Source of the DNA: JBKPNJ01 sp963695705
GTDB lineage: Bacteria > Actinomycetota > Actinomycetes > Propionibacteriales > Nocardioidaceae
Length of the DNA: 64,000 bases
Assembly (NCBI GenBank): GCA_963695705.1
Contig: CAVOHB010000004.1
Span: forward strand, 372,001-436,000
Direction of reading: 5' to 3'
Each line of letters starts with the position of its first letter. Positions within the stretch are counted from its first letter, which is position 1. The notes below the pieces were generated by a model. That model was not told where the DNA came from. It saw nothing but the letters and a program-made list of their open reading frames with translations, and searched no databases. Positions 41,820 through 49,840 of the stretch are shown here, one piece after another. The position numbers were made by a program, and so were the translations under genes.

Positions 41820-42923
41820 TCAGGCAGATCCGGCCATCGCCAGCTCGCGAGCCGCGCTGAGATACGCCCGTGCACCCGCCGACGCAGGGTCGTAGGTGAT
41901 GACCGTCTGACCGTACGACGGCGCCTCGGAAATCCGCACCGAGCGCGGAACGGCCGTCGCCAGGACCGTCCGGCCGAAATGTCGACGAACCTCTTCAGCG
42001 ACACCCGAGGCGAGCCGGGTCCGTCCGTCGTACATGGTCAACAGAATGCTGCTCACACTCAGCGCCGGGTTCAGGTGCTCCTTAACCAGCTCGATGTTCT
42101 TCATCAGCTGCCCCAGCCCCTCGAGCGCGTAGTACTCGCACTGGATCGGGATCAAGACCTCGCGGCCGGCCACGAACGCGTTGATGGTCAGCAGACCCAG
42201 TGACGGCGGACAGTCGATGAACACGAAGTCGAACCGCTCCTCCGAGCCCTCCTGCTCGGCTAGGAAACGGTCCAGTGCCCGACGCAACCGGGACTCGCGA
42301 GCGACCATGGGGACCAGTTCGATCTCGGCCCCGGCGAGGTCGATCGTCGCGGCGACCCCGAACAAGCCCTCGGCGGCCGGTGACGCGACCAACACATCCT
42401 GTATCGGACGGCCCTCGACCACCACCTCGTAGATGCCCGGAGTGCCCGCCCCATGTTCCAGCGAGAGGGCCGTCGACGCGTTTCCCTGCGGGTCGAGATC
42501 GACAACGAGCACGCGCAGCCCCGCGGCGGCCAGTGCGGCCGCGATGTTGACGGCCGTCGTCGTCTTCCCTACGCCGCCCTTCTGGTTGGCGACGACCAGA
42601 ACGCGGGTCTGCGCCGGCGGGTCGATCGGCTGTTGAGGCGGTAGCGGAACGTCGTCGCCCAACTCGCGGGCGGCGGCATCGGCGGTCGGTGTGCCGGCAG
42701 CCTCGACCGGGCGAGCCGCCGCGGGTCCCTCGTCCGTGCCGCCGATCTCGTCGGCTGTGTCGTCGGCTGTGCCATCGGCGGGGTCATCGGCTGTGTCACC
42801 GGCGGGCTCATCGGCGGGGTCATCGGCGGGGTCGTCCGTCGGCCACCCCAGTCCATCGCCGGGCGGGCTGTCGTCAGCCGGATGGGGCCAGCCGAGGCCC
42901 GGCGCGACCCTCGGCGACGTCAC
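41820..42923 (-). CDS. parA: Chromosome partitioning ATPase ParA with acidic N-terminal repeats
   Basis: A Walker-type ATPase that binds nucleoid DNA and moves ParB-parS complexes. The core starts at about residue 107: VLVVANQKGGVGKTTTAVNIA (deviant Walker A KGGVGKTT at 115-122), VVDLDPQGNAST, FDFVFIDCPPSLGLLTINA and IPIQCEYYALEGL. Before it lies a 100-residue extension, including DDPADDPADEPAGDTADDPA-type repeats at 30-59. The GTG start overlaps the rsmG stop (GTGA) and has GGAGG 6 bp upstream, so the extension is real by this start. The core length equals that of other ParA proteins. parB follows after 71 bp. Confidence 0.95.
   Translation of the reverse strand: MTSPRVAPGLGWPHPADDSPPGDGLGWPTDDPADDPADEPAGDTADDPADGTADDTADEIGGTDEGPAAARPVEAAGTPTADAAARELGDDVPLPPQQPIDPPAQTRVLVVANQKGGVGKTTTAVNIAAALAAAGLRVLVVDLDPQGNASTALSLEHGAGTPGIYEVVVEGRPIQDVLVASPAAEGLFGVAATIDLAGAEIELVPMVARESRLRRALDRFLAEQEGSEERFDFVFIDCPPSLGLLTINAFVAGREVLIPIQCEYYALEGLGQLMKNIELVKEHLNPALSVSSILLTMYDGRTRLASGVAEEVRRHFGRTVLATAVPRSVRISEAPSYGQTVITYDPASAGARAYLSAARELAMAGSA
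42751..42834. repeat. Seven 12-bp tandem repeats encoding the acidic ParA extension
   Basis: Units of TCGGCGGGGTCA or TCGGCTGTGTCR encode DDPA, DDTA, DEPA and similar tetrapeptides. They are unrelated at the DNA level to the 15-bp ParB repeats, but similar in the acidic protein they encode. Confidence 0.9.
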
Positions 42924-43606
42924 CGCGGGCCTCCGTCTCGGACAGCGGGCACGCGGTCCCCGGCGACGATCCGCACCACGGTGGCGGGTGGCTGCACCAC
43001 ATCGGCCCCCAGTTCGAGAATCCGCCATCGGGCCACACCCAGCCGGGCCAGCGTCGACTCGGCTTCCGCGAGTTCTCGCGGGGCAGACTTCCCTTTCATC
43101 GCGAGCAACATACCCCCTGGCCGGCACAGCGGGAGCCCCCAGCGCGCGAGTCGGGCCAGCGGAGCTACCGCCCGCGCGGTGACGACATCGACCTCGATGG
43201 AACCGCGGCTCTCCTCGGCCCGAGCCCGCACCACGGTGACGTTGTCCAGCCCGAGGCCGGCCACCGCCTCGGCCAGGAAGGCGGCGCGCCGCTTCAGCGG
43301 TTCCAGCGCTATGACGTCGAGGTCGGGCCGCGCGATCGCCAGGACCAGGCCGGGGAGGCCCGCGCCCGAGCCCAGGTCGCACACACTCGATCCTGGCGGA
43401 ATCTGCGGCGCGAGCACGACGCAGTTCATCAGGTGCCGCTCCCACAGCCGGTCTACCTCACCCGGACCGAGCAAGCCGCGGGTTACGCCGTCAGTCGCCA
43501 GCCTGTCGGCGAAGGCGATCGCCGTCCCGAGCGTCGCCCCGAACGCCGCCGCGGCCGTCGTCGGAGGCAACCGCGTTTCACGTGAAACCCAAGGCGCCGC
43601 GTTCAC
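42920..43606 (-). CDS. rsmG: 16S rRNA (guanine-527-N7)-methyltransferase RsmG
   Basis: This SAM-dependent enzyme methylates G527 of 16S rRNA; loss gives low-level streptomycin resistance. The 228 residues have the SAM motif SSVCDLGSGAGLPGLVLAI, the RLWERHLMNC segment before it and VVTARAVAPLARL. The N-terminus MNAAPWVSRETRL contains VSRET encoded by a parS site. The ATG overlaps the jag stop (ATGA) and the stop overlaps the parA start, so jag-rsmG-parA-parB is translationally chained. Confidence 0.96.
   Translation of the reverse strand: MNAAPWVSRETRLPPTTAAAAFGATLGTAIAFADRLATDGVTRGLLGPGEVDRLWERHLMNCVVLAPQIPPGSSVCDLGSGAGLPGLVLAIARPDLDVIALEPLKRRAAFLAEAVAGLGLDNVTVVRARAEESRGSIEVDVVTARAVAPLARLARWGLPLCRPGGMLLAMKGKSAPRELAEAESTLARLGVARWRILELGADVVQPPATVVRIVAGDRVPAVRDGGPR
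43575..43588. promoter_or_regulatory. parS: parS site at the start of rsmG
   Basis: A second perfect GTTTCACGTGAAAC, overlapping RsmG codons 7-11 (VSRET), 2 kb from the parS in parB and on the same side of oriC. Confidence 0.95.
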
Positions 43607-44223
43607 CGCGGCAAGATGACCACGCGCCGATGCGGCGTCTCACCTTCCGACTCACTCAGCAATCCCGCGGCGGCGACCGCGTCATGCACTACCTTGCGCT
43701 CGAACGGGGTCATCGGGTCTAGCTTGATCGGTTCGCCGGTGTCCCGAACTCTGGCGGCCGTCGCCGCGGTGAGGGCCTCGAGCGCCTTGCGACGGTCTGC
43801 GCGGTACTCGCTGATGTCCAGCATCAGCCTGCTGCGCTCGCCGGTCGACTGGAAAACGGCAAGCCGTGTCAGCTCTTGAAGCGCCTCCAGCACCTCACCC
43901 TTGGGCCCGACAAGCTGGTCGAGCTCGGCTCCCACGATCGAGACCATCGCCCGCTCGCCCTCGACGTCCATGTCGAGGTCGCCGTCGAGATCGGCGATGT
44001 CCAGCAGCTCCTCGAGGTAGTCCGCGGCCACGTCACCCTCGGTCTCCAGCCGTTTCAAGCGGGTCCCCTCGTCAGCTGAGGGGGATTCCGCCGCTCGGCC
44101 GTCCTCGGCCGGGTGCTCGCCCACCGGCCGGCTCTCGCCAGAGTCACCGGTCCGTGGCTCGGTGGCTGATTCCTGAGCCGGTCCGGTCTCAGGGGCGGTG
44201 GCTGGTCCTGACTCCTCGGGCAC
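43603..44223 (-). CDS. jag: RNA-binding protein Jag/KhpB (KH and R3H domains)
   Basis: A 206-residue cytosolic RNA-binding protein that in Gram-positives influences cell elongation. An acidic Pro/Glu/Ser N-terminal 50 residues precede the KH domain with GPKGEVLEALQELTRLAV (106-123). The R3H domain follows, with PIKLDPMTPFERKVVHDAV and SESEGETPHRRVVI. I chose the GTG at 44223 because AAGGAGAG lies 5 bp upstream; an in-frame ATG at 44253 lacks a site. It sits 56 bp downstream of yidC in the usual order. Confidence 0.94.
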   Translation of the reverse strand: MPEESGPATAPETGPAQESATEPRTGDSGESRPVGEHPAEDGRAAESPSADEGTRLKRLETEGDVAADYLEELLDIADLDGDLDMDVEGERAMVSIVGAELDQLVGPKGEVLEALQELTRLAVFQSTGERSRLMLDISEYRADRRKALEALTAATAARVRDTGEPIKLDPMTPFERKVVHDAVAAAGLLSESEGETPHRRVVILPR

Positions 44224-44279
44224 GGAACTCTCCTTAGCAGGCTGAGATAGCACGAACGCGGCCGGCGACTGGGGTGGGC

Positions 44280-45275
44280 TTACGGGTTACCCGGATCGCC
44301 CGGTTTCGGTCGGTTCGGGCCGTCGCGACCCGTCGGACGCTGGCCGGTAGGACGCCGCTTGCTGCGCGGTACCTTCTTCGGCTGATTGCGTGGCTTGGGA
44401 GCGTCGACGATCGACGGTTCGGTCGCGACGACCGGGGAGCCCCCGTGGTGCGCGGCCTTGCGGTCGTCGCGAGCCTTCTTGGCAGCGGCGGCTGGGGTAC
44501 CGGGTGCGGGATTGTTGCGGATCACGTAGAACTGCTGACCCATCGTCCACAGGTTCGAGGTCGTCCAGTAGAGCAGCACGCCGATAGGGAACGCGATGCC
44601 ACCGACCGCGAACACGACCGGCAACACGTAGAGCAGCAGCTTCTGCTGCTGCGCGTACGGCCCGGTCAACCCCTCCGGGGGCATGTTCTTGCGCATCAGC
44701 TGCCGCTGTGTGAGGAACGTCGTCGCCGTCATGACCAGCACCAGCGTGATCGTCAGCACCTGGACGTGCAGCGAGTCGGCCTGGGTGAACGAGTCGGAGA
44801 TCTTGGCGCCGAAGATCTCCCCGTTGGCCAGCGAATGGACCTGCTCCTGGGTGAGGATCCCGCGGGTCTGGTCGTCGGCGGCCGCGTTGAGCGTGCGGAA
44901 CAGCGCGAAGAAGATCGGAGCCTGCAGCAGCAGCGGGAGGCAGGAGGCGAACGGGTTCGTCCCGGTCTCCTTGTAGAGCTTCATGGTCTCCTGGGCCATC
45001 CGCTCCCGGTCATGCCCGTACTTCTTCTGCAGCTCCTTGACCTTCGGCTGCAGCAGCTGCATGTTCCGGCTGTTCTTGATCTGCTTGACGAACAGCGGGA
45101 TCAGCAGCGTGCGGATGACCAGGGTCAGGCCCACGATCGACAACGCCCAGGACCACCCCGAGTCCGGATTGAGAACCAGGCTGAAGAGCCAGTGGAAGGC
45201 GACCAGGATCGACGACACCGCGTAGTAGAGCGGCGTCAGGATCGCGTGGCCGACCTGACCCAGAAACTCCAGCAC
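44280..45275 (-). CDS. yidC: Membrane protein insertase YidC/Oxa1
   Basis: A Gram-positive type YidC of 331 residues inserting proteins into the membrane. Five hydrophobic helices are seen, the first in TPLYYAVSSILVAFHWLFSLVL. The cytosolic hairpin KQIKNSRNMQLLQPKVKELQ contains the hydrophilic-groove Arg in the preceding helix VGLTLVIRTLLIPLF. The C-terminus is a long basic Pro/Arg/Lys tail. The GTG start directly abuts the yidD stop, with its GAGGAG site inside yidD. Confidence 0.96.
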   Translation of the reverse strand: MLEFLGQVGHAILTPLYYAVSSILVAFHWLFSLVLNPDSGWSWALSIVGLTLVIRTLLIPLFVKQIKNSRNMQLLQPKVKELQKKYGHDRERMAQETMKLYKETGTNPFASCLPLLLQAPIFFALFRTLNAAADDQTRGILTQEQVHSLANGEIFGAKISDSFTQADSLHVQVLTITLVLVMTATTFLTQRQLMRKNMPPEGLTGPYAQQQKLLLYVLPVVFAVGGIAFPIGVLLYWTTSNLWTMGQQFYVIRNNPAPGTPAAAAKKARDDRKAAHHGGSPVVATEPSIVDAPKPRNQPKKVPRSKRRPTGQRPTGRDGPNRPKPGDPGNP

Positions 45276-45509
45276 TTAGGCTCCTCGGTTCACGTTCGGG
45301 GGCGGAACAGGATCGTAACCTCCGGCCGCCCACGGGTGGCAGCGCGCCAGCCGCGCCACGGCAAGCCGAGTGCCGCGAACCGATCCATGGCGCTGCACAG
45401 CCTCGAGGGCGTAAGCGGAGCAGGAGGGGTGGTACCGGCATACCTGCCCGTACAGCGGGCTGATCGTCGCCCGATACAGCCGCAACAGAACGATCAGCAG
45501 CAGCCTCAT
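45276..45509 (-). CDS. yidD: Membrane protein insertion efficiency factor YidD
   Basis: A 77-residue protein with the YidD pattern LLRLYRATISPLYGQVCRYHPSCSAYALEAVQRHG. The three conserved Cys include the later ARCHPWAAGGYDPVP. It aids YidC-dependent insertion. Its ATG overlaps the rnpA stop (ATGA) and its stop abuts yidC. Confidence 0.96.
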   Translation of the reverse strand: MRLLLIVLLRLYRATISPLYGQVCRYHPSCSAYALEAVQRHGSVRGTRLAVARLARCHPWAAGGYDPVPPPNVNRGA

Positions 45510-45859
45510 CGCCGCCCCCCGGCCGCCAGCCCGGCCAGCGCGTCATCGACGTCTCGCTGGAGCCGGTGGAAGTCCGCGCCGGCGGCGGCGGGAAGTGCGC
45601 GCACCACGCAGGTGGTCCCGGCGCCGAGCTGGTCGAGCCTGTCCCGCATCACGTGGCGCAGACGCCGCTTGACCCGATTGCGGGTCACCGCAGGGCCGAC
45701 GGCCCGACTCACCACGAAGCCCACCCGGGCCGGACGATCGGCCAGCGGGTCGGTGACAAGCAGATGGACGACAACGGTGTCGCGTCCTGCCCGGCGGCCC
45801 CGTCGTATCGCCCGCGCAAAGTCGGCGCTGCGGCGCAGGCGATGCGAAGTGTGCAACAC
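45506..45859 (-). CDS. rnpA: Ribonuclease P protein component
   Basis: A basic 117-residue protein that binds the RNase P RNA for 5' maturation of tRNA. It carries the family RNR motif in GPAVTRNRVKRRLRHVMR (about 53-70), preceded by ARVGFVVSRAVG. GTG start. It lies 58 bp downstream of rpmH, the nearly universal order next to dnaA. Confidence 0.96.
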   Translation of the reverse strand: MLHTSHRLRRSADFARAIRRGRRAGRDTVVVHLLVTDPLADRPARVGFVVSRAVGPAVTRNRVKRRLRHVMRDRLDQLGAGTTCVVRALPAAAGADFHRLQRDVDDALAGLAAGGRR

Positions 45860-45917
45860 GGGCTCATCGATCCTCAGTGGATCCGGCGGTGCGGCCGCAA
45901 CCGTCCCGGCAGGCGGA

Positions 45918-46055
45918 TCAGGCGGCCAGCCGCGTGCGGCCCTTGCGGCGGCGGGAGGAGATGATCGAACGGCCGGCCCGGGTACGCATTCGCAGCCGGA
46001 ACCCGTGCGTCTTGTGCCGCCGACGGTTGTTGGGCTGGAACGTACGCTTGCTCAC
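45918..46055 (-). CDS. rpmH: 50S ribosomal protein L34
   Basis: A 45-residue, very basic protein: (M)SKRTFQPNNRRRHKTHGFRL, then RMRTRAGRSIISSRRRKGR and a TRLAA end, fully matching L34. The start is a GTG at 46055. It begins the rpmH-rnpA-yidD-yidC-jag-rsmG-parA-parB chain and is divergent from dnaA. Confidence 0.98.
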   Translation of the reverse strand: MSKRTFQPNNRRRHKTHGFRLRMRTRAGRSIISSRRRKGRTRLAA

Positions 46056-46466
46056 CGGTGTGCTCCCAGATCAGGTTAGGGTGTCGCGGGCCGAGCTCCC
46101 AAGCGCTGCAACGCCACGCGGTGCTACCCGGACAGGTGCCACCCGTCGACAGTGGTCGACCGGAGCAACGTTACGGTGTGGCCCCAGCCCGGTCAAACCA
46201 GCCCGGTCAAACCAGCCCGGCTCAGACCAACACTGTGCTTTTCTCGATTGCCTGTGGATTACTCGTTGTCTTGGGCCCCGATGTGTTGTTAGCGTTCTTG
46301 GCCAACCGCTTCTTCCCCCGAAGGCTGCGCCTTGGTACGGCCGTTCCCACGTACACAGCTTGTGGAAAACCGTGTGGACGGCTATCGAGGGCGCGGTTTC
46401 CGGCCGCGGACGTTCCCCGCGATCCAGCACATGAGATGGCAGCGCGCTGCCCGGACGGGAGTACGA
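46056..46466. promoter_or_regulatory. rpmH-dnaA divergent intergenic region with DnaA-box-like sites and 14-bp repeats
   Basis: This 411-bp stretch has no gene. AGCCCGGTCAAACC is repeated in tandem at 46186-46213 with a decayed third copy to 46228. DnaA-box-like 9-mers are TGTGGATTA (46253-46261), TGTGGAAAA (46361-46369), both 8/9 to TGTGGATAA, and the weaker TGTGGACGG (46373-46381). These would fit autoregulation of dnaA. The promoters themselves are not clear. Confidence 0.65.
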
Positions 46467-48080
46467 GTGAATGAAGCGATGACGGCCACAACAGACTCTC
46501 CCGATCTCAGTCGCCTCTGGACGACGGTGATCGACGACCTCCCGCCCAGCCAGAAGGCGTTCCTCGCCGAGAGCCGACCGGTGACGCTGCATGAGAGCAC
46601 GGCCATCGTGGCCGTACCGGATGACTTCACCCGCACCCAGCTCGAGACCCGGCTTCGCCCCGGACTCGAGGACGCGCTGAGTCAGGCACTCGGTCGCTCG
46701 GTGCGCCTCGCTGTTACCGTGGATGTGGCCCTTGTCGAGCATCAACCGGTTGACCCCACTGGTGGTGATTTATCGACAAATCGCCGAGGAGACACCTTTG
46801 CGGGTCGCGAGCGGGACCCGGCCACCGGGAACGGTCACCCGATCGATGACGCGGCTGGGTATCGGTTGGGCAACGGCCCGGGCGACAGCCGCACCGACAC
46901 CATGCCTGGCCACCCGGGCGCCGACCACCGCACCGACCATCGCACCGAGCTCACCAACGAGCCATTCGACGGGCTCTCCGGCCAGATGTCCCCGAGCGGC
47001 ATCGGCCAGCCCACACCGACCGGAGCCAAAGGCGGGGCGGCTCAGGCGCGGCTCAACCCCAAGTATGTCTTCGACACCTTCGTGATCGGCTCGTCGAACC
47101 GGTTCGCCCACGCCGCCGCCGTCGCCGTCGCGGAGGCACCCGGCAAGGCGTACAACCCGCTGCTGGTCTACGGGGAGTCCGGCCTCGGCAAGACCCACCT
47201 GCTGCACGCCATCGGGCACTACGTCCGCAGCCTGTTCTCCGGCGCGCGGGTCCGCTACGTCTCGAGCGAGGAGTTCACCAACGACTTCATCAACGCGATC
47301 CGTGACGACCGGGCCTCTGCCTTTCAGCGCCGTTACCGCGACGTCGACGTGCTGCTGATCGATGACATCCAGTTCTTGGAAGGCAAGATCCAGACCCAGG
47401 AGGAGTTCTTCCACACGTTCAACACCCTGCACAACGCCGACAAGCAGATCGTGATCAGCTCAGACCGTCCGCCGAAACGGCTGGAGGCGCTCGAGGACCG
47501 GTTACGCAACCGTTTCGAGTGGGGGCTGATCACCGACGTGCAGCCCCCCGACCTCGAGACGCGCATCGCGATCCTGCGCAAGAAGGCGGCGACCGAGCGG
47601 CTGACTGCGCCACCGGACGTGCTGGAGTTCATCGCGAGCAAGATCCAGACCAACATCCGCGAGCTCGAGGGTGCACTGATCCGGGTGACCGCCTTCGCCA
47701 GTCTCAACCGGCAGCCGGTGGAGCTGACCTTGGCCGAGATCGTGCTCAAGGACCTGATTCCGGAGGGCGGGGAGCCGGAGATCACGGCCGCGCTGATCAT
47801 GGCCCAGACGGCTGCCTACTTCGGGCTGCCGATCGATGACCTGTGCGGCACGAGTCGCAGCCGAGTGCTGGTCACCGCGCGACAGATCGCGATGTACCTG
47901 TGCCGGGAGCTGACCGAGCTCAGCCTGCCCAAGATCGGCCAGCAGTTCGGCGGGCGGGATCACACCACGGTGATGCATGCCGACCGCAAGATCCGCATGC
48001 TGATGGCGGAGCGCCGCAGCGTCTACAACCAGGTCACCGAGTTGACCAACCGCATCAAGCACCAGGCTCGCCAGCCGTGA
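46467..48080 (+). CDS. dnaA: Chromosomal replication initiator DnaA
   Basis: An AAA+ initiator binding DnaA boxes at oriC. The 537 residues comprise domain I (about 10-95) and a long variable domain II (96-190) rich in Gly, Asp, Thr and repeated H-R-T. Domain III has RLNPKYVFDTFVIGSSNRFA, Walker A GESGLGKT (236-243) and the VLLIDDIQFLEGK Walker B. Domain IV holds the DNA-binding signature GQQFGGRDHTTVMHADRKI. The GTG at 46467 has GGGAG 5 bp upstream and is preferred to the ATG four codons later. oriC follows. Confidence 0.98.
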   Translation: MNEAMTATTDSPDLSRLWTTVIDDLPPSQKAFLAESRPVTLHESTAIVAVPDDFTRTQLETRLRPGLEDALSQALGRSVRLAVTVDVALVEHQPVDPTGGDLSTNRRGDTFAGRERDPATGNGHPIDDAAGYRLGNGPGDSRTDTMPGHPGADHRTDHRTELTNEPFDGLSGQMSPSGIGQPTPTGAKGGAAQARLNPKYVFDTFVIGSSNRFAHAAAVAVAEAPGKAYNPLLVYGESGLGKTHLLHAIGHYVRSLFSGARVRYVSSEEFTNDFINAIRDDRASAFQRRYRDVDVLLIDDIQFLEGKIQTQEEFFHTFNTLHNADKQIVISSDRPPKRLEALEDRLRNRFEWGLITDVQPPDLETRIAILRKKAATERLTAPPDVLEFIASKIQTNIRELEGALIRVTAFASLNRQPVELTLAEIVLKDLIPEGGEPEITAALIMAQTAAYFGLPIDDLCGTSRSRVLVTARQIAMYLCRELTELSLPKIGQQFGGRDHTTVMHADRKIRMLMAERRSVYNQVTELTNRIKHQARQP

Positions 48081-48636
48081 CGGGTCCAGTGCCAGCGATG
48101 CCGGCTGGCTGCGGTAGCCAGGGGAACGCCCCCACATCCTGGGGAAAACCTTGTGAGTCGTCGGTGCCAAAGTCCGGAGCGCCTGTGGACGAGAGGTGGG
48201 CAACGCGGCGCGGCGCTGGCGCGTTCCACCGGCCGGCTCCGTCGACCCGATGCCTATCCACACCTACCGTGGATCAGAATTACCGCTCTCACCAGGCACT
48301 TCGCCACTTTTCCCCACTGTCCCCGGTTGCTATGAACCCTACTGACTATCTACGTATGCAATATCCGGTCAACGTCTCTACGCTGGCTCGCCTGTGGACG
48401 AGCGGGATCGGAAGCGGCAGCGGGCGCGGTCGTTCGGGCCTCGAACGGGGAGGCGGCGGCGGGAGGGTCATGTCCGGCGGCGTCGGGGAAGGAGTCGCCC
48501 GGGTGACGCTGCCGGTGCTGTCGCAGGTGCTGGCGCAAGTGGTGTCGGGGGCGGATGACAGGATGCAGCGCAGCCACAGCCGAGGATCACCCGCGCCAGC
48601 TGCTCAGCTGCCGCGGGACGCAGGAGGCGAAAACCG
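48081..48636. other. oriC: Probable chromosomal replication origin oriC (dnaA-dnaN intergenic)
   Basis: A 556-bp non-coding region in the standard oriC position. DnaA-box-like 9-mers at 8/9 are TGTGGACGA at 48184-48192 and 48393-48401, each inside the 14-bp direct repeat CGCCTGTGGACGAG, and CTATCCACA at 48254-48262. The stretch 48270-48375 is the most AT-rich part and may be the unwinding element. Few strong boxes are seen compared with the many in Streptomyces origins, so degenerate boxes are probably used. Confidence 0.75.
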
Positions 48637-49779
48637 GTGAAGTTCCGTGTCGAGCGTGACGTCTTCTCGGAGGCGGTCGCGTGGGCGGCCCGCAGCCTGC
48701 CGCAACGCCCGAGTGTCCCGGTGCTGGCGGGCGTGATGATCGATGCCGGCGTCGACGGGCTGGTGCTCTCCGGGTTCGACTACGAGACCTCGGCGCGGGT
48801 GAGCATTCCCGCCGAGATCGCTGAGGAAGGCAAGGCCCTGGTCTCGGGGCGCCTGCTGGCCGACATCAGCCGCAGCCTGCCGTCCAAGCCCATCGACCTC
48901 GGGACCGACGGCACCCGCGTCTCGCTGGCCTGCGGATCGGCCCGCTTCAGCCTGCAGACGATGCCGGTCGAGGACTATCCGGCGCTGCCGGAGCTTCCGA
49001 CCCCCTCCGGCACGGTCCGCTCCGACGTCTTCGCCGCCGCGGTCGGGCAGGCCGTGACGGCCGCCGGGCGCGACGACATGCTGCCGGTGCTCACCGGCAT
49101 CCGGATGGAGATCGAGGGCTCGACGATCGCCTTGATGGCCACCGATCGCTACCGTCTCAGCCTGCGCGAGTGCGAATGGAGCCCCGACCAGAGCGATCTG
49201 AGCGCAACGGCGCTGGTTCCCGCCAGAGTGCTCGCGGACACAGCGAAGTCGCTGACCTCGAGCGGCGACGTGACCATCGCCCTCGCCTCGGCGGCCACCG
49301 GTGACGGGCTCATCGGCTTCGAAGGGGCGGCCGGCGGCGGCCTGCGACGGACCACTACGCGCCTACTTGACGGGGAGTTCCCGAAGGTGCGGGCGCTCTT
49401 CCCCTCGGAGTCGGTGACGGTCGCGCACATCGACACAGCCGTCCTGATCGAGGCGGTCCGGCGAGTGTCCCTGGTTGCGGAGCGCAACACCCCGGTCCGG
49501 CTGAGCTTCAGCGAGGCGATGGTCACCCTGGAGGCCGGAAGCGGCGACGAGGCCCAGGCGACCGAGAGCCTCGAGGCCACCGTCGACGGTGCCGACATCT
49601 CCATCGGCTTCAACCCGAGCTACCTGCTCGATGGGCTCGGCGCGCTCGACGCACCGGTGGCACATCTTGCGTTCACCCAGTCGACCAGGCCGGCGGCGCT
49701 CGCCGGCGCATCCGGCCACGGGGAGGGTCCCGATCTCGACTTCCGATACCTGTTGATGCCGGTACGGCTACAGGGCTGA
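48637..49779 (+). CDS. dnaN: DNA polymerase III beta subunit (sliding clamp)
   Basis: A ring-shaped processivity clamp. The 380 residues start (M)KFRVERDVFSEAVAWAARSLPQRPSVPVL and carry three repeated clamp domains. These include the DYPALPELP segment, GRDDMLPVLTGIRMEIEG and LLDGEFPKVRALFP. They end YLLMPVRLQG, the usual C-terminus forming part of the partner pocket. The GTG has AGGAGG 8 bp upstream. It is first in a plus-strand run with gnd, recF and dciA. Confidence 0.97.
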   Translation: MKFRVERDVFSEAVAWAARSLPQRPSVPVLAGVMIDAGVDGLVLSGFDYETSARVSIPAEIAEEGKALVSGRLLADISRSLPSKPIDLGTDGTRVSLACGSARFSLQTMPVEDYPALPELPTPSGTVRSDVFAAAVGQAVTAAGRDDMLPVLTGIRMEIEGSTIALMATDRYRLSLRECEWSPDQSDLSATALVPARVLADTAKSLTSSGDVTIALASAATGDGLIGFEGAAGGGLRRTTTRLLDGEFPKVRALFPSESVTVAHIDTAVLIEAVRRVSLVAERNTPVRLSFSEAMVTLEAGSGDEAQATESLEATVDGADISIGFNPSYLLDGLGALDAPVAHLAFTQSTRPAALAGASGHGEGPDLDFRYLLMPVRLQG

Positions 49780-49840
49780 TTTCACCTACGACCACCGTGG
49801 CCCCCACCGGGTGGGCGCTGCACCGCGAAAGGATTGTCGA

